Shown here piece after piece: positions 19,180-28,213 of a DNA stretch of 50,000 nucleotides. Below the pieces are notes generated by a model, which was given only the letters and a program-made list of their open reading frames with translations, did not search any database and had not been told where the DNA came from. The first letter of the stretch is position 1. Every line of letters starts with the position of its first letter. Source of the DNA: Prorocentrum cordatum (taxonomy: Eukaryota; Sar; Dinophyceae; Prorocentrales; Prorocentraceae); the NCBI GenBank assembly GCA_963575745.1, contig CAUYUJ010015844.1:181022-231021 (forward strand). The letters run 5' to 3'. The translations under genes were made by a program, and so were the position numbers.

Positions 19180-20180
19180 TCCTCCTCCCAACTACCCCCG
19201 TCGTCTTTGCTGTCGTGAGTAGCTGCTTTGGCCCAATTGCCCACGGCTAAGGCGAGGCCCCCGCACCCAGCAGTGCGCACGCGGTAGTAATGGGAGCATC
19301 GACAAAGGGCCAACGCAACACACCCTGGCACTGCGGCCGCGCGGGCAGGCGCGACAACGGCCCAGCCGACCTCAAGCACCCGCGCTGCGGCGCAGGGTGC
19401 CGCGGCGCAGCTCGAGGCGTAGCGGGAGCTCGGCAACCTGCTGGGCGGATCACTGCGCGGACGTGACGGTGGGCGGCGGCTGCTGCGGCGCAATGCCCAT
19501 CCATGCCCTCGGTGGCCGCGCGGGACGCCCTGCCTGAGCATTGCTTAATGACACTTGGGCACCGCGCACCAGGCTGAGCTCACCGTTGGGGACTTGTGCG
19601 GCGCGGGCCCAGCGGGAGATGCAGGACCGCGAGGCTGAGTTCGACACCCTCGACGCGCAGACGGCTGGCCAGCGGCGCGCGACGCGGCTTAGGATTCCAG
19701 GAAGCGCCCATCGAGCTACGAGCCGCGGGAGGCTTGCGTCGGCAGCAGATTTGGCCGAGCGGTCGGGCGCGGGCACGGCCTGGAAGGAGGTGGCCGAGGG
19801 AGGACACCTGCGTCCTGCAATCGCGGCGGACCTCTGGGACCCACAAGCACGGCTGCGCCGGGCCTGCGGGCTCTCCACCGCGAGGTGGCCGAGGAGCCGG
19901 CTGGCGGCGAGGCTGCAGGGATGGGCTCGGCCGCGTTTGGAGCTCGACACGGTCGAGGAGGCGCTGGCGGACGCAGCGGCGCAGATTTTGGCTTGCGGCG
20001 ACAGCCAAGAACGCCATCGGTGGCGCGCTAGTCAGTCGGTGCCTCCAGCGGGCGCCGGGGCTGCAGTCCAGGGCACCGAGCACGGAATCGCGGAGCCTGA
20101 GCCGCGGAAGGGCAGCAACGCGCCCTCGTCGACGTGATCAAGGTGAGGGTTCCGACACAAGCTACGTCACCGCTCTCGGC
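19180..20180. other. GC-rich stretch with weak coding-like frame
   Basis: A plus-strand frame from 19541 to 20137 is open for 198 codons and contains helix-like text (QDREAEFDTLDAQTAGQRRA; TVEEALADAAAQILACGDSQ). No family is recognised, and overlapping frames on both strands are equally long because of high GC. It could be a degenerate coding region; I do not call a gene. Confidence 0.35.
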
Positions 20181-20185
20181 GGCTT

Positions 20186-20222
20186 GGGCTCGTTCGGTCG
20201 AGGTCCTCGACCGAACGAGCCC
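20186..20222. other. perfect 18-bp inverted repeat with 1-base spacer
   Basis: The left arm gggctcgttcggtcgagg (20186-20203) is followed by a single t and the exact reverse complement (20205-20222). As single-stranded DNA or RNA it would form a strong stem. No flanking run of T or A suggests a terminator. Confidence 0.8.
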
Positions 20223-20329
20223 GAAGTCGGTGGCTTCGCTACCGGGCCCTTCGCTGGTCCAAGCTCAGCGATCGACAGCGGTGCGCATCGGGAGTATGAC
20301 GCGTTCGACCCTTTCAATGCGTCCTCTCG

Positions 20330-20900
20330 TTGTCGGCGAGGTGCCTCTCGCCAGTAGCTGGAAATGGCAGCGGGCTGAGCGCAACTGCAGAATCTGTACA
20401 TGCTCTGTACCCGTATCAACAGGCCAACAATGGTAGCTTCTTCGGCTGGCAATCTGCCTCGCCTAGCCGCGGAGCTCAGGACAAGCCCTGCGGGTCCACC
20501 GTGCAGGCTGTCTAGGGGTGCTGGCCACCGACAGCTTCGCTGGCCGCCTCGCTCGCTGGGCAATTCTCCGCACGGCTGCTGGTTGCGACGATCCACAGCA
20601 CCGCTGGCTCGCTGCCGATTGCGACTTCCGCACTGCGTAGGCAGCTACAGCTACGCTGAAGGCCCACGGTGCGCTGCCGACTGCGACGGCAGCGTGTGTC
20701 TCTCGCCCAGCGCAAAAGCATCTGCGCTGGCACCGTGTGCCGAGGTCTGGGCCTGGAGCCCTCGCAGGAATGGGGCCCTCCCCCGCGTGCTTCGAACTCT
20801 CAGGGACGCCTGCCGTGCTGTCACGGTGTCGGCGACACAAGCCCGCACGGGCACCTTTCTTTTCGAGTCAGTACACTCGTCATTACCATCACAACTACCC
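20330..20900. other. spacer, no gene recognised
   Basis: Short degenerate direct repeats around 20540-20710 (gctggctcgctgccgattgc, gtgcgctgccgactgcgac). No domain in any frame. Confidence 0.45.
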
Positions 20901-20967
20901 TCAACATCCTGACTAGAAAAAAGCAGCAGCATATGCATGAATGGTCGAGAGTCCTCGCTGATTTCTC

Positions 20968-21035
20968 GGATCGGCGCTGGACCTCCCTCCCTGGCGCGCG
21001 GAGTGCGGAGCGCACCAGGGGCCCAGCGCCGATCC
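20968..21035. other. 13-bp inverted repeat forming a long hairpin
   Basis: ggatcggcgctgg (20968-20980) and its reverse complement (21023-21035) flank a 42-base centre that can pair further (ccctggcgcgc against gcgcaccaggg). Confidence 0.65.
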
Positions 21036-21440
21036 AAGGAATCCGCGCGGACCTCTGGAATTTACGTTCCTGCAAATTGCTGCATCGAAAAACAATCATC
21101 GCCCATCGCCACCCCCACCACCACCATTCTTATTGTCCTCATCATGAGACCTCCCGTCCCCTCAAGCCCCCTCGCGACGGCGGCCTCCCACGCCATCCCA
21201 AGCCCGACGCGCCCGCCGAGCAGGCGCCGCAACCGCTGGCCAGAACCAACATGGCCACGGGTGGTGGTGGACGGCATCTGAGCCTGGGCAGCCGTCGTTG
21301 CCTGCAGATGCTCCTAGAACTCGGAGGGCGCCAACTGTACACCCACACCCATCCCGGCCGGGCCTGGGCTCAGGATTGGTGCGTATGCCTGCCTCGCCAA
21401 GCCACTGATCCTGGGCCCAAGATGGTCCTGGCGAGGATCG

Positions 21441-21443
21441 GTG

Positions 21444-21517
<74 letters not shown>

Positions 21518-21578
21518 CGTGCGTGCTTGCGTGCGTGAGTGTGTGTGTGTGTGTGTGTGTGTGCGTGTGTGCGCGCGC

Positions 21579-21609
<31 letters not shown>

Positions 21610-21618
21610 CGTCGCAGT
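21441..21618. repeat. GT dinucleotide microsatellite
   Basis: About 175 bases of nearly pure gtgtgt with a few gc and tt variants (gtgcgtgcgtgcttgcgtg near 21512). Cys-Val and His-Thr repeat frames are artefacts. Confidence 0.95.
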
Positions 21619-21619
21619 C

Positions 21620-22385
21620 TGAGGGTTTCCCACCAACACCGCCACCTGCCCTTCTCCTTTCCTCCAATGCTGCCGCCGCCGCGTTGCTGCCGCTGCTGCT
21701 ATGGAGGGCTCTGGCTCAGCTCTCTCTCTCTCTCTCGGTCTCTTCCTGCACCTCGTGGTTCTCCCTCCTCCCCTGGCTGCTTTGAGTGCTGCGGCTGCGG
21801 GTGCTGGGTGGCGCTGTGGCTGCAAAGGGCTCCAGAAGCTCGGTCATTGGGTAACCAGCGACTCAGGGCGGGCAGCAGGGCAAGCGGGCCTTTTGCCGAA
21901 CGCGGCACCACTTGTGGAACTGCAGAAAGCGGCGGTGCAGTCTGGCGCAGCCCGTCTGCACACGGGCCCCTCGGCGCCTTCTCTGCGGAAGGGGGGGGCG
22001 GCATGGCATGGCCCCGCTTGAGGAGCAGAAAGCCTGGCCACGGAGGGCGGGCGACTCCTGACCCAAACCCTCGACCACCCCCAAATCGACGCATTCCCCG
22101 GGGCCGGTTTTCCATCCCGAGTTGTTTTTCGACGGTCCCAAGGCGTGGCCGAGAAAATAAAGGAACACCTCCCGTCGCGAATTTTTCATGACCCGAGGGG
22201 GTCCGGGAACGAGGCTCCTGAGGCCGACGATTGGCGCCGGCCCCGAAGTTCCGCGCTCTCCCGCGAGCGCGGCGGGGGCAGCGGCGGCGGCACCCCGCCG
22301 AGGCTGGCCGTGTGTACACAAGCGCGTTCCACGACTCGCAAAGGGCATGCTGGCAAATGGCCTCGATCCACCGCGGGGGATCTAC
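21620..22385. other. spacer, no gene recognised
   Basis: Mixed-composition sequence with several 150-200 codon overlapping frames and no motif. A short TCTC run lies at 21721-21737. Confidence 0.45.
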
Positions 22386-22392
22386 GATGCAC

Positions 22393-22422
22393 GCATATAT
22401 ATATATATATATATATATGTGC
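22393..22422. repeat. TA dinucleotide run
   Basis: acgcatatatatatatat repeat of about 26 bases, followed by gtgctcacagcgccctctgtg. A near match to the complement of this last part (cagagggcgctgtaac) lies beside the ACAT run at 27739-27754. Confidence 0.8.
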
Positions 22423-22424
22423 TC

Positions 22425-22720
22425 ACAGCGCCCTCTGTGATCTACCTTTCTCGTCTTGATTGGCTTTATTCCCTCTTCTTCTTTTTACCGTCTTCTTATT
22501 CGCTCCTTCCTCCATTCCTTAACTCTCGAGGTCGGGGAATTGTGGCGGACCTCGCCGTTTTCATATGGTTTTTATCGAGTGGAAGCGCTCCTCCATCTCT
22601 CTGCGTTGTCATATTATCTTATTATTATCTTAGTTCGTTCGTCCTCTTGTTATCTACCCCTCGTTCTTCATCTCTCTTTCTCTCTCTTTCTCCATTTCCC
22701 GCTTCGCCAGCCTTCTAGCA
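22425..22720. other. pyrimidine-rich spacer
   Basis: T/C-rich plus strand (ttctttttaccgtcttcttatt; ctctctttctctctctttc), low GC compared with the flanks. No gene seen. Confidence 0.5.
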
Positions 22721-22846
22721 TTCATCCCCCCCCCCCCCCGAGCATCGGCATCGGAAGCTGGCGGAAGCTTGCAATTAGCATAGGGGAGCGGTGGAGGAGG
22801 AGGAGGAGGAAGGAGGAGAAGGAAAACACATCCACGTGTGTAAAAA

Positions 22847-22936
22847 AATGCCCCCCCGAGCATGGTTCTCGAAACTCTAGCCCTGTGCCCAACGGCATGG
22901 GGCTGGAATTTCGAGGACCATGCTCGGGGGGGCATT
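22847..22936. other. 90-base hairpin with 28-base arms, copy 1
   Basis: The left arm aatgcccccccgagcatggt plus tctcgaaa (22847-22874) pairs with the right arm at 22909-22936 with one G-T mismatch. The 34-base centre can pair further (tagccc against gggct). A run of T follows at once (cattttttttt), and a run of A precedes (taaaaaaatg). Confidence 0.85.
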
Positions 22937-23120
22937 TTTTTTTGGATCTTCCGATTCTCTTAAGGTTTCTTCGCCAAGCATTCCGCCGCAGCTGGCGGCA
23001 GCTGGCGGAAGCATTCTGATGCTTGCGGAAGCTGGCGGGAGCTTGCCATGAGCATAGGAGAGCGGGGGAGGAGGAGGAGGAGGGAGGAGGAGGAGGAAAA
23101 CACATCCACATGTGTAAAAT

Positions 23121-23208
23121 ATGCCCCCCCGAGCATGGTTCTCGAAACTCTAGCCCTGTGCCCAGCGGCATGGGGCTGGAATTTCGAGGACCCTGCTCGG
23201 GGTGGCAT
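23121..23208. other. 90-base hairpin, copy 2
   Basis: Same structure as at 22847-22936, with two more mismatches in the right arm (ccctgctcggggtggcat). It too is followed by a T run. Confidence 0.8.
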
Positions 23209-23389
23209 TTTTTTTGGATCTTCCGACTCTCTGAAGGTATCTTCGCCAAGCACTCCGCCGCAGCTGGCGGAAGTTGGCGGAAGCATTCTGATGCTTGCGG
23301 AAGCTGGCGGAAGCTTGCAATTTGCATAGGGGAGCGCGGGAGGAGGGAGGAGGAGGAGGAGGAAGAGGGGGGGGAGGAGGAGGAGGAGT

Positions 23390-23925
23390 GAGGAGGAGGG
23401 AGGAGGAAGATAAAGATGAAGTGGAGTGGGATGCGTGGGAGTGCAACTTCGGCTGGCAATTCTTTTGCTTGCGGAAGCTGGCGGAAGCTTGGAATTAGCA
23501 TAGGGGAGCGGGGGAGGAGGAGGAGGAAGGAGGAGGGTGAGCAGAGAGGAGGGAGAAAAAGATGAAGTGGAGTGGAATGCGGCAGAAGATTATCTTCAGA
23601 TTGTAGTTGCAGGAAGCTGGCGGAAGCGTGGAATTAGCATATGGGGAGCGGGGGAGGAGGAGGAGGAGGAGGAGGAGGAAGGATGAGGGTGAGCAGGAAG
23701 GAGGGAGATAAAGCTGAAGTGGACTGGAATGCGGCGGAAGATTATCTTCAGATTGTAGTTGCAGGAAGCTGGCGGAAGCTTGGAATTAGCATATGGGGAG
23801 CGGGGGAGGAGGGGGGGGAGGAGGAAGGAGGAGGGTGAGCAGGGAGGAGGGAGACAAAGATGAAGTGGAGTGGAATGCGGCGGAAGATTATCTTCAGATT
23901 GTAGTTGCAGCCGGGCATATCGTAT
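23390..23925. repeat. tandem repeat of about 150 bp, four partial units
   Basis: Each unit has gatgaagtggagtggaatgc, then ggcggaagattatcttcaga, ttgtagttgcaggaagctgg, cggaagcttggaattagcat, and a GGA-rich tract. Units lie near 23416, 23563, 23714 and 23860, the last joined directly to the sequence before the gene at 24005. It shares the ggaagctggcggaagcttg core with the repeat at 22725-23330. Confidence 0.75.
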
Positions 23926-24004
23926 TCCGTCGACCTTGGTCCAAGCCTTATGTTGCATGTCTGCACTACATAACACAACAGCCGATTGAATTGTTCGCCT
24001 TGGC

Positions 24005-24469
24005 ATGGCCCCAGAGGGACGGCCACGCCGCGAAAGGACATTGGAGGAGGTTCTTGAAGCGCGGAGGGCCAAGCTCAAGAGGCGACGTGAGCTGTACGCC
24101 GACAAAAAAATCAGAGAGGCCGCCGCTCGGATGGAAGTGCTCGACGGGCGGGCTGTGGCGGAGGCCGGGGAACAACACCGTAATCGACGAGTGCAACACG
24201 TTTCCACCCAGCGTCCTGAGCCGTCTCTTAGGCAGCAGCTTCAAAACATACAGTGGTCAGTAGACGCGTCAGCAACCACCCGCACTGTTGCTGCACCAGT
24301 GGCCCGCACGTCGTACAGCAGCCGCGGAAATTCGTCGCACGGCGTCAGAGAATTAGTATTTAGTTCCAAGGGCGCCCATAACTCCGCCGAGGTGGAAGCT
24401 ATCTGGGAGGAGGCCTCCCCAGAGCACTCACCCACCGAGCCGTCGCCAGAGCTTTCTGTCTCCCCGTGA
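24005..24469 (+). CDS. small charged protein, unknown function (possible gene)
   Basis: A 154-codon plus-strand frame starts with ATG and ends with TGA. Residues 4-60 are strongly basic and helix-prone (RRERTLEEVLEARRAKLKRR; DKKIREAAARMEVLDGRAVA), which suggests a charged helix or coiled coil. The C-terminal half is Ser/Thr-rich and ends in a Pro/Glu/Ser stretch (EEASPEHSPTEPSPELSVSP), likely disordered. Unlike most frames here, its residue use looks balanced, with no simple-repeat origin. The start is the first ATG after the tandem repeat ends at about 23925. The GTA array begins about 55 bases after the stop. No family is recognised. It may be a single exon, a complete small gene, or chance. 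Confidence 0.4.
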   Translation: MAPEGRPRRERTLEEVLEARRAKLKRRRELYADKKIREAAARMEVLDGRAVAEAGEQHRNRRVQHVSTQRPEPSLRQQLQNIQWSVDASATTRTVAAPVARTSYSSRGNSSHGVRELVFSSKGAHNSAEVEAIWEEASPEHSPTEPSPELSVSP

Positions 24470-24524
24470 GGACGTTTCACTTGAAAAAAGTAACAACGAA
24501 CTCTCATTGATGCTGCTTGGGTAG

Positions 24525-24596
24525 AAGTAGTAGTGGGTCGTAGTAGTAGTAATGGTAGTAGTAGTAGTGATAGTAGTAGTCGTAGTAATGGTAGTG

Positions 24597-24633
<37 letters not shown>

Positions 24634-24932
24634 TGGTAGTAGTAGTAGTAGTAGTACTAGTACTAGTACTAGTACTAGTACTAGTACTAGTACTAGTACT
24701 AGTACTGGTCGTAGAAGTAGTAGTAGTAATAGTAATAGTAGTAGGGTAGTAGCAATAGTAGTAGTAGTAGTAGTAGTAGTAATAGTAGTAATTGTAGTGG
24801 TAGTTGTAGTAGTAGTAGTAGTGGTAGTAGTAGTAGTAGTAGTAGTAGTGCTAGTACTAGTACTAGTGCTTGTACTAGTACTAGTCGTAGTAATAGTAGC
24901 AGTAGTACTCGTACTAGTGCTAGTACTAGTCC

Positions 24933-24965
<33 letters not shown>

Positions 24966-25342
24966 CAGTAGTAGTAGTAGTAGTAGCGGTGGTAGTAGCA
25001 GTAGTGGTAGTAATGGTAGTGGTGGTAGTAGTAGTGGTAGTCGTAGTAGTGGTAGTAGTAGTAGTAGTAGAAGCCGTAGTAGTGGTAGTGGTAGTAGTAA
25101 TAGTAATGGTAATGGTAGTAGTAGTAGTAGTAGCACTCGCACTAGTACTAGTAGTAGTAGTAGTAGTCGTAGTACTAGTATTTGTACTAGTACTGGCACT
25201 AGTACTAGGAGTAGTGGTAGTAGTAGTAGTAGTAGTGCTAGTACTAATATTAGCACTCGTACTAGTACTAGTACTAGTAGTAGTAGTAGCAGTAGTACTC
25301 GTGGTAGTAGTAGTAGTAGTAGTAGTTCGTAGTCGCACTAGT
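24525..25342. repeat. GTA trinucleotide array 1
   Basis: More than 800 bases of gtagtagta, with blocks of the palindromic hexamer actagt (for example tactagtactagtactagt at 24655-24705). All frames stay open for hundreds of codons (poly-Val, poly-Ser, poly-Leu, poly-Thr), which are artefacts. On the other strand the array is TAC. Confidence 0.95.
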
Positions 25343-25482
25343 AAATGGCATTAGCAATGAGCAATCGCAATAGTAGTAGTCTAGCAGTAGTAAAAACTAG
25401 TACTAGTACTAGTACGGTGAGGATAGCATTTAAGAGGGGGGTTGGGAGTGGGGTTTATCAAGGGCCATTTTGCTTAACGAGT
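25343..25482. other. non-repetitive island between GTA arrays
   Basis: About 140 bases with only small GTA remnants (gcatttaagaggggggttgg; gggccattttgcttaacgag). No feature is recognised. Confidence 0.6.
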
Positions 25483-25484
25483 AC

Positions 25485-25516
<32 letters not shown>

Positions 25517-25641
25517 AAGTAGTAGTAGTAGTAGTAGTAGTGGTAGCAGTGGTAGTGGTAGTAGAAACGGTAGTGGTAGCGGTAGTAGTAGTAGCACTAG
25601 TACTAGTACTAGTACTAGTACTAGCACTGGTAGTAATAGTG

Positions 25642-25676
<35 letters not shown>

Positions 25677-25726
25677 CGAGTCGTCGTACTAATACTAGTC
25701 TAGTAGAGTAGTACTAGTACTAGTCT

Positions 25727-25759
<33 letters not shown>

Positions 25760-25789
25760 TCGTACTAGTACTGGCATTAGTACTAGTAC

Positions 25790-25824
<35 letters not shown>

Positions 25825-25959
25825 TCAGTAGTAGCAGTAGCAATAGTAATGCTAGTGGTAGTATTAGTAGTACTAGTACTAGTACTAGAACTAATACTAG
25901 TACTAGTAGTAGTAATATAAGTAATATAAGTAGTAGTAGTAGTAGCAGTAGTAGAAGTC

Positions 25960-25994
<35 letters not shown>

Positions 25995-26093
25995 AGTAGG
26001 AGTAAGAGTAGCAATGGTAGTAGTAGTAGCAAGTAGTAGTAGTAGCAGCAGTAGTAGTCACTAGTACTAGTACTATACTAGTCCTATTAGTAC

Positions 26094-26135
<42 letters not shown>

Positions 26136-26161
26136 CGGCCATAGTAGTAGTACTGGTAGAG

Positions 26162-26203
<42 letters not shown>

Positions 26204-26495
26204 GTAGTAGTAGTAGAACTAGTACTAGTACTAGTACTAGTAGTAGTAGTAGAAGCAGTAGGAGTAGTAGTAGTAGTCCTAGTACTACTAGTAGTAGTAG
26301 TCGCAGTAGTACTAGTAATACTAGTACTAGTAATAGTATTAATACTAGTCGTAGTAGTAGTAGTACTAGTACGCGTACGAGTACGAGTACTAGTACTAGT
26401 ACTCGTACTAATACTAGTAGCAGCAGTAGTGGTAGTAGCAGTGGTAGTAGTAGTAGTAGAAGTAGTGGTAATACCAGTACTGGTACTAGCACTAG
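25483..26495. repeat. GTA trinucleotide array 2
   Basis: About 1 kb of gtagta with actagt blocks and rarer variants (tagaag, tagcag, tacgcgtacgag at 26367-26380). Same type as the array at 24525-25342. Confidence 0.95.
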
Positions 26496-26739
26496 TAGTA
26501 GAGAGTTCCAGTGGAAGTATTGGAACGAACACGATGACAAATGGAAAGCCATGGGACATGTCATGTCAAATAGCTATTGAATCATGCTCTCTCCATTATG
26601 TTGTTCTTTGGATACTGACGAGCTGGTGCGCGTGGTGCACAGGAGAATCATCCAAATCTCTCTTGGCATTGCATCGCCGACACTTCCAATCGCATGTTCC
26701 TTTCAATGTCCTGCGTGTCTATTCCAAAATAGGTTCTTA
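26496..26739. other. short unique-looking spacer
   Basis: Balanced composition with no simple repeats. A plus-strand frame reads short Cys-containing text, too short and too featureless to call. Confidence 0.5.
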
Positions 26740-27690
26740 TTGTACACAATAGGTTTCCTAGTGTAACTGCCAGGAACTATTTAATTTATTTAATTAATTT
26801 ATTTAATTTATTTAATTTATTTAATTTATTTAATTTATTTAATCTGTATAATTTATTTAATTTATTGGATTTATTTCATTTATTTAATGTTTAATCGCCC
26901 TGATAACCCCTTCCCCCTATCACCTCCTCGGTAGATGGAGGTGTATTGGAATTAAATAAAGTAAATAAATTAAATAAATTAAACAAATTAAATGATTCCT
27001 TGTGTTTTAAATTACACAATAGGTTTCCTATTGTAAATGCAAAAAGCGCTAGGAATTATTTAATTTATTTAATTTGTTTAATTTATTTAATTTTTAATGG
27101 CCCTGGTAACCCCTTCCCCCTGTCACCTCCTCGGCAGATGGAGGTGTATTAAAATTAAATAAATTAAATACATTAAATAAATTAAATAAATTAAATAAAT
27201 TAAATGATTTCCTGTGTTTTTTATTACACAATAGGTTTCCTATTGTAAATGCAAAAAACGCAAGGAATTATTTATTTTATTTAATTTATTTAATTTATTT
27301 AATTTATTTAATGTTTAATGGCCCTGGTAACCCCTTCCCACTGTCAACTCCTCGGCAGATGGAGGTGTATTAAAATTAAATAAATTAAATAAATTAAATA
27401 AATTAAATAAATTAAATGAATTAAATGATTTCCTGTGTTTTTTATTACACAATAGGTTTCCTAGTGTAAATGCAAAAAAAACGCAATTATTTAATTTATT
27501 TAATTTATTTAATTTTTAATGGCCCTGGGAACCCCTTCCCTCTGTCACGTCCTTGGCAGATGAAGGTGTATCAAAATGAAATAAATTAAATAAATTAAAT
27601 GAATTAAATAAATTAAATAATAAAGTAAAGGAATTAATTGAATTAAATTAATCAAATAGTTAAATAGATTAAATGAGTTGATTGTTATTT
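26740..27690. repeat. AT-rich satellite, ~205-bp unit, four copies
   Basis: Each unit has a palindrome acaataggtttcctattgt (copies near 26745, 27016, 27226 and 27448), a TTTAATTTA array, a GC-rich core (ggccctggtaaccccttccc ... ggcagatggaggtgtatt; core starts 26896, 27099, 27320 and 27521) and an AAATTAAAT array. The two AT arrays of a unit are complementary, so each unit can fold into a large hairpin with the GC core as loop. Spacings are 203, 221 and 201 bases. Confidence 0.9.
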
Positions 27691-27754
27691 CATTTGTATA
27701 CAAAAGGAAAGGTACATTCATGTTTGAAAGGTAGATCTCAGAGGGCGCTGTAAC

Positions 27755-27802
27755 CATACATACATACATACATACATACAGACATACATACATACATACA
27801 TA
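27755..27802. repeat. ACAT microsatellite
   Basis: Clean catacatacata run of about 48 bases, ending at the GC hairpin of 27803-27838. Confidence 0.95.
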
Positions 27803-27838
27803 CTAGAACCATCGCGCGCTTCGCGCGCTCAAGTTCTA
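27803..27838. repeat. CTAGAACC GC-hairpin motif, copy 1
   Basis: ctagaacc, then atcgcgcgcttcgcgcgctc, then aagttcta. Inverted ends enclose a CG-rich palindrome with a cttcg-like turn. Near-identical copies lie at 48310-48347 and 49629-49666; this one and the 48310 copy directly follow microsatellite, and the 49629 copy follows a short AT stretch. Confidence 0.8.
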
Positions 27839-27839
27839 C

Positions 27840-28055
27840 CTAGGCTGAATCAGCTAACTCATGTCATCTCATTTGGGCGTTTCTTGCGTCCAGGGACTCC
27901 CTTGGAGGCCCTGCGCAAGCCTCGGAATCGTAAAGAAGGGGAAGTGCGGAAACGCAGATATCATTAATTCCCTTTTTTGGTTTTCAACGATTTTGGGCCC
28001 TTAAAGGCCTCCTGGATTCTTTTTCCCCACATCCTGAGTGGGGTTCTTGTTTTCC
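27840..28055. other. short spacer, no gene recognised
   Basis: Mixed sequence between the hairpin motif and the CCT run. Nothing recognisable. Confidence 0.5.
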
Positions 28056-28213
28056 CAGAACATCCTCCTCCTCCTCCTCCTCCTCCTCCTCCTCCCGCTT
28101 CCTCCACCATCCCATACTGTATCATACCATACCAATACCATGCCACTCCATACCATACCTTACCATACCATACCATGCATCCACCATCCCATACCATACC
28201 ATGCCTTTCCTCA
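28056..28213. repeat. CCT run and CATACC repeats
   Basis: cctcctcctcctcctcctcc at 28063-28095, then degenerate cataccatacc units (28110-28205). Confidence 0.85.

Larger units (their letters stand above)
22725..23330. repeat. tandem ~269-bp unit with an internal near-perfect hairpin, about two copies
   Basis: Each unit has, in order, ggaagctggcggaagcttgc, a GGA-rich tract, aaaacacatccac, a GC hairpin, a T run followed by ggatcttccgattctct, and cttcgccaagcattccgcc. The hairpins start at 22847 and 23121, giving the period. The unit start (ggcggaagcttgcaatt) recurs at 23300 and merges into the next repeat block. Confidence 0.75.

Noticed and set aside
24533-26559. Very long poly-Val, poly-Ser, poly-Leu and poly-Thr frames
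   Set aside because: GTA and TAC triplet arrays lack stops in most frames, so these are artefacts.
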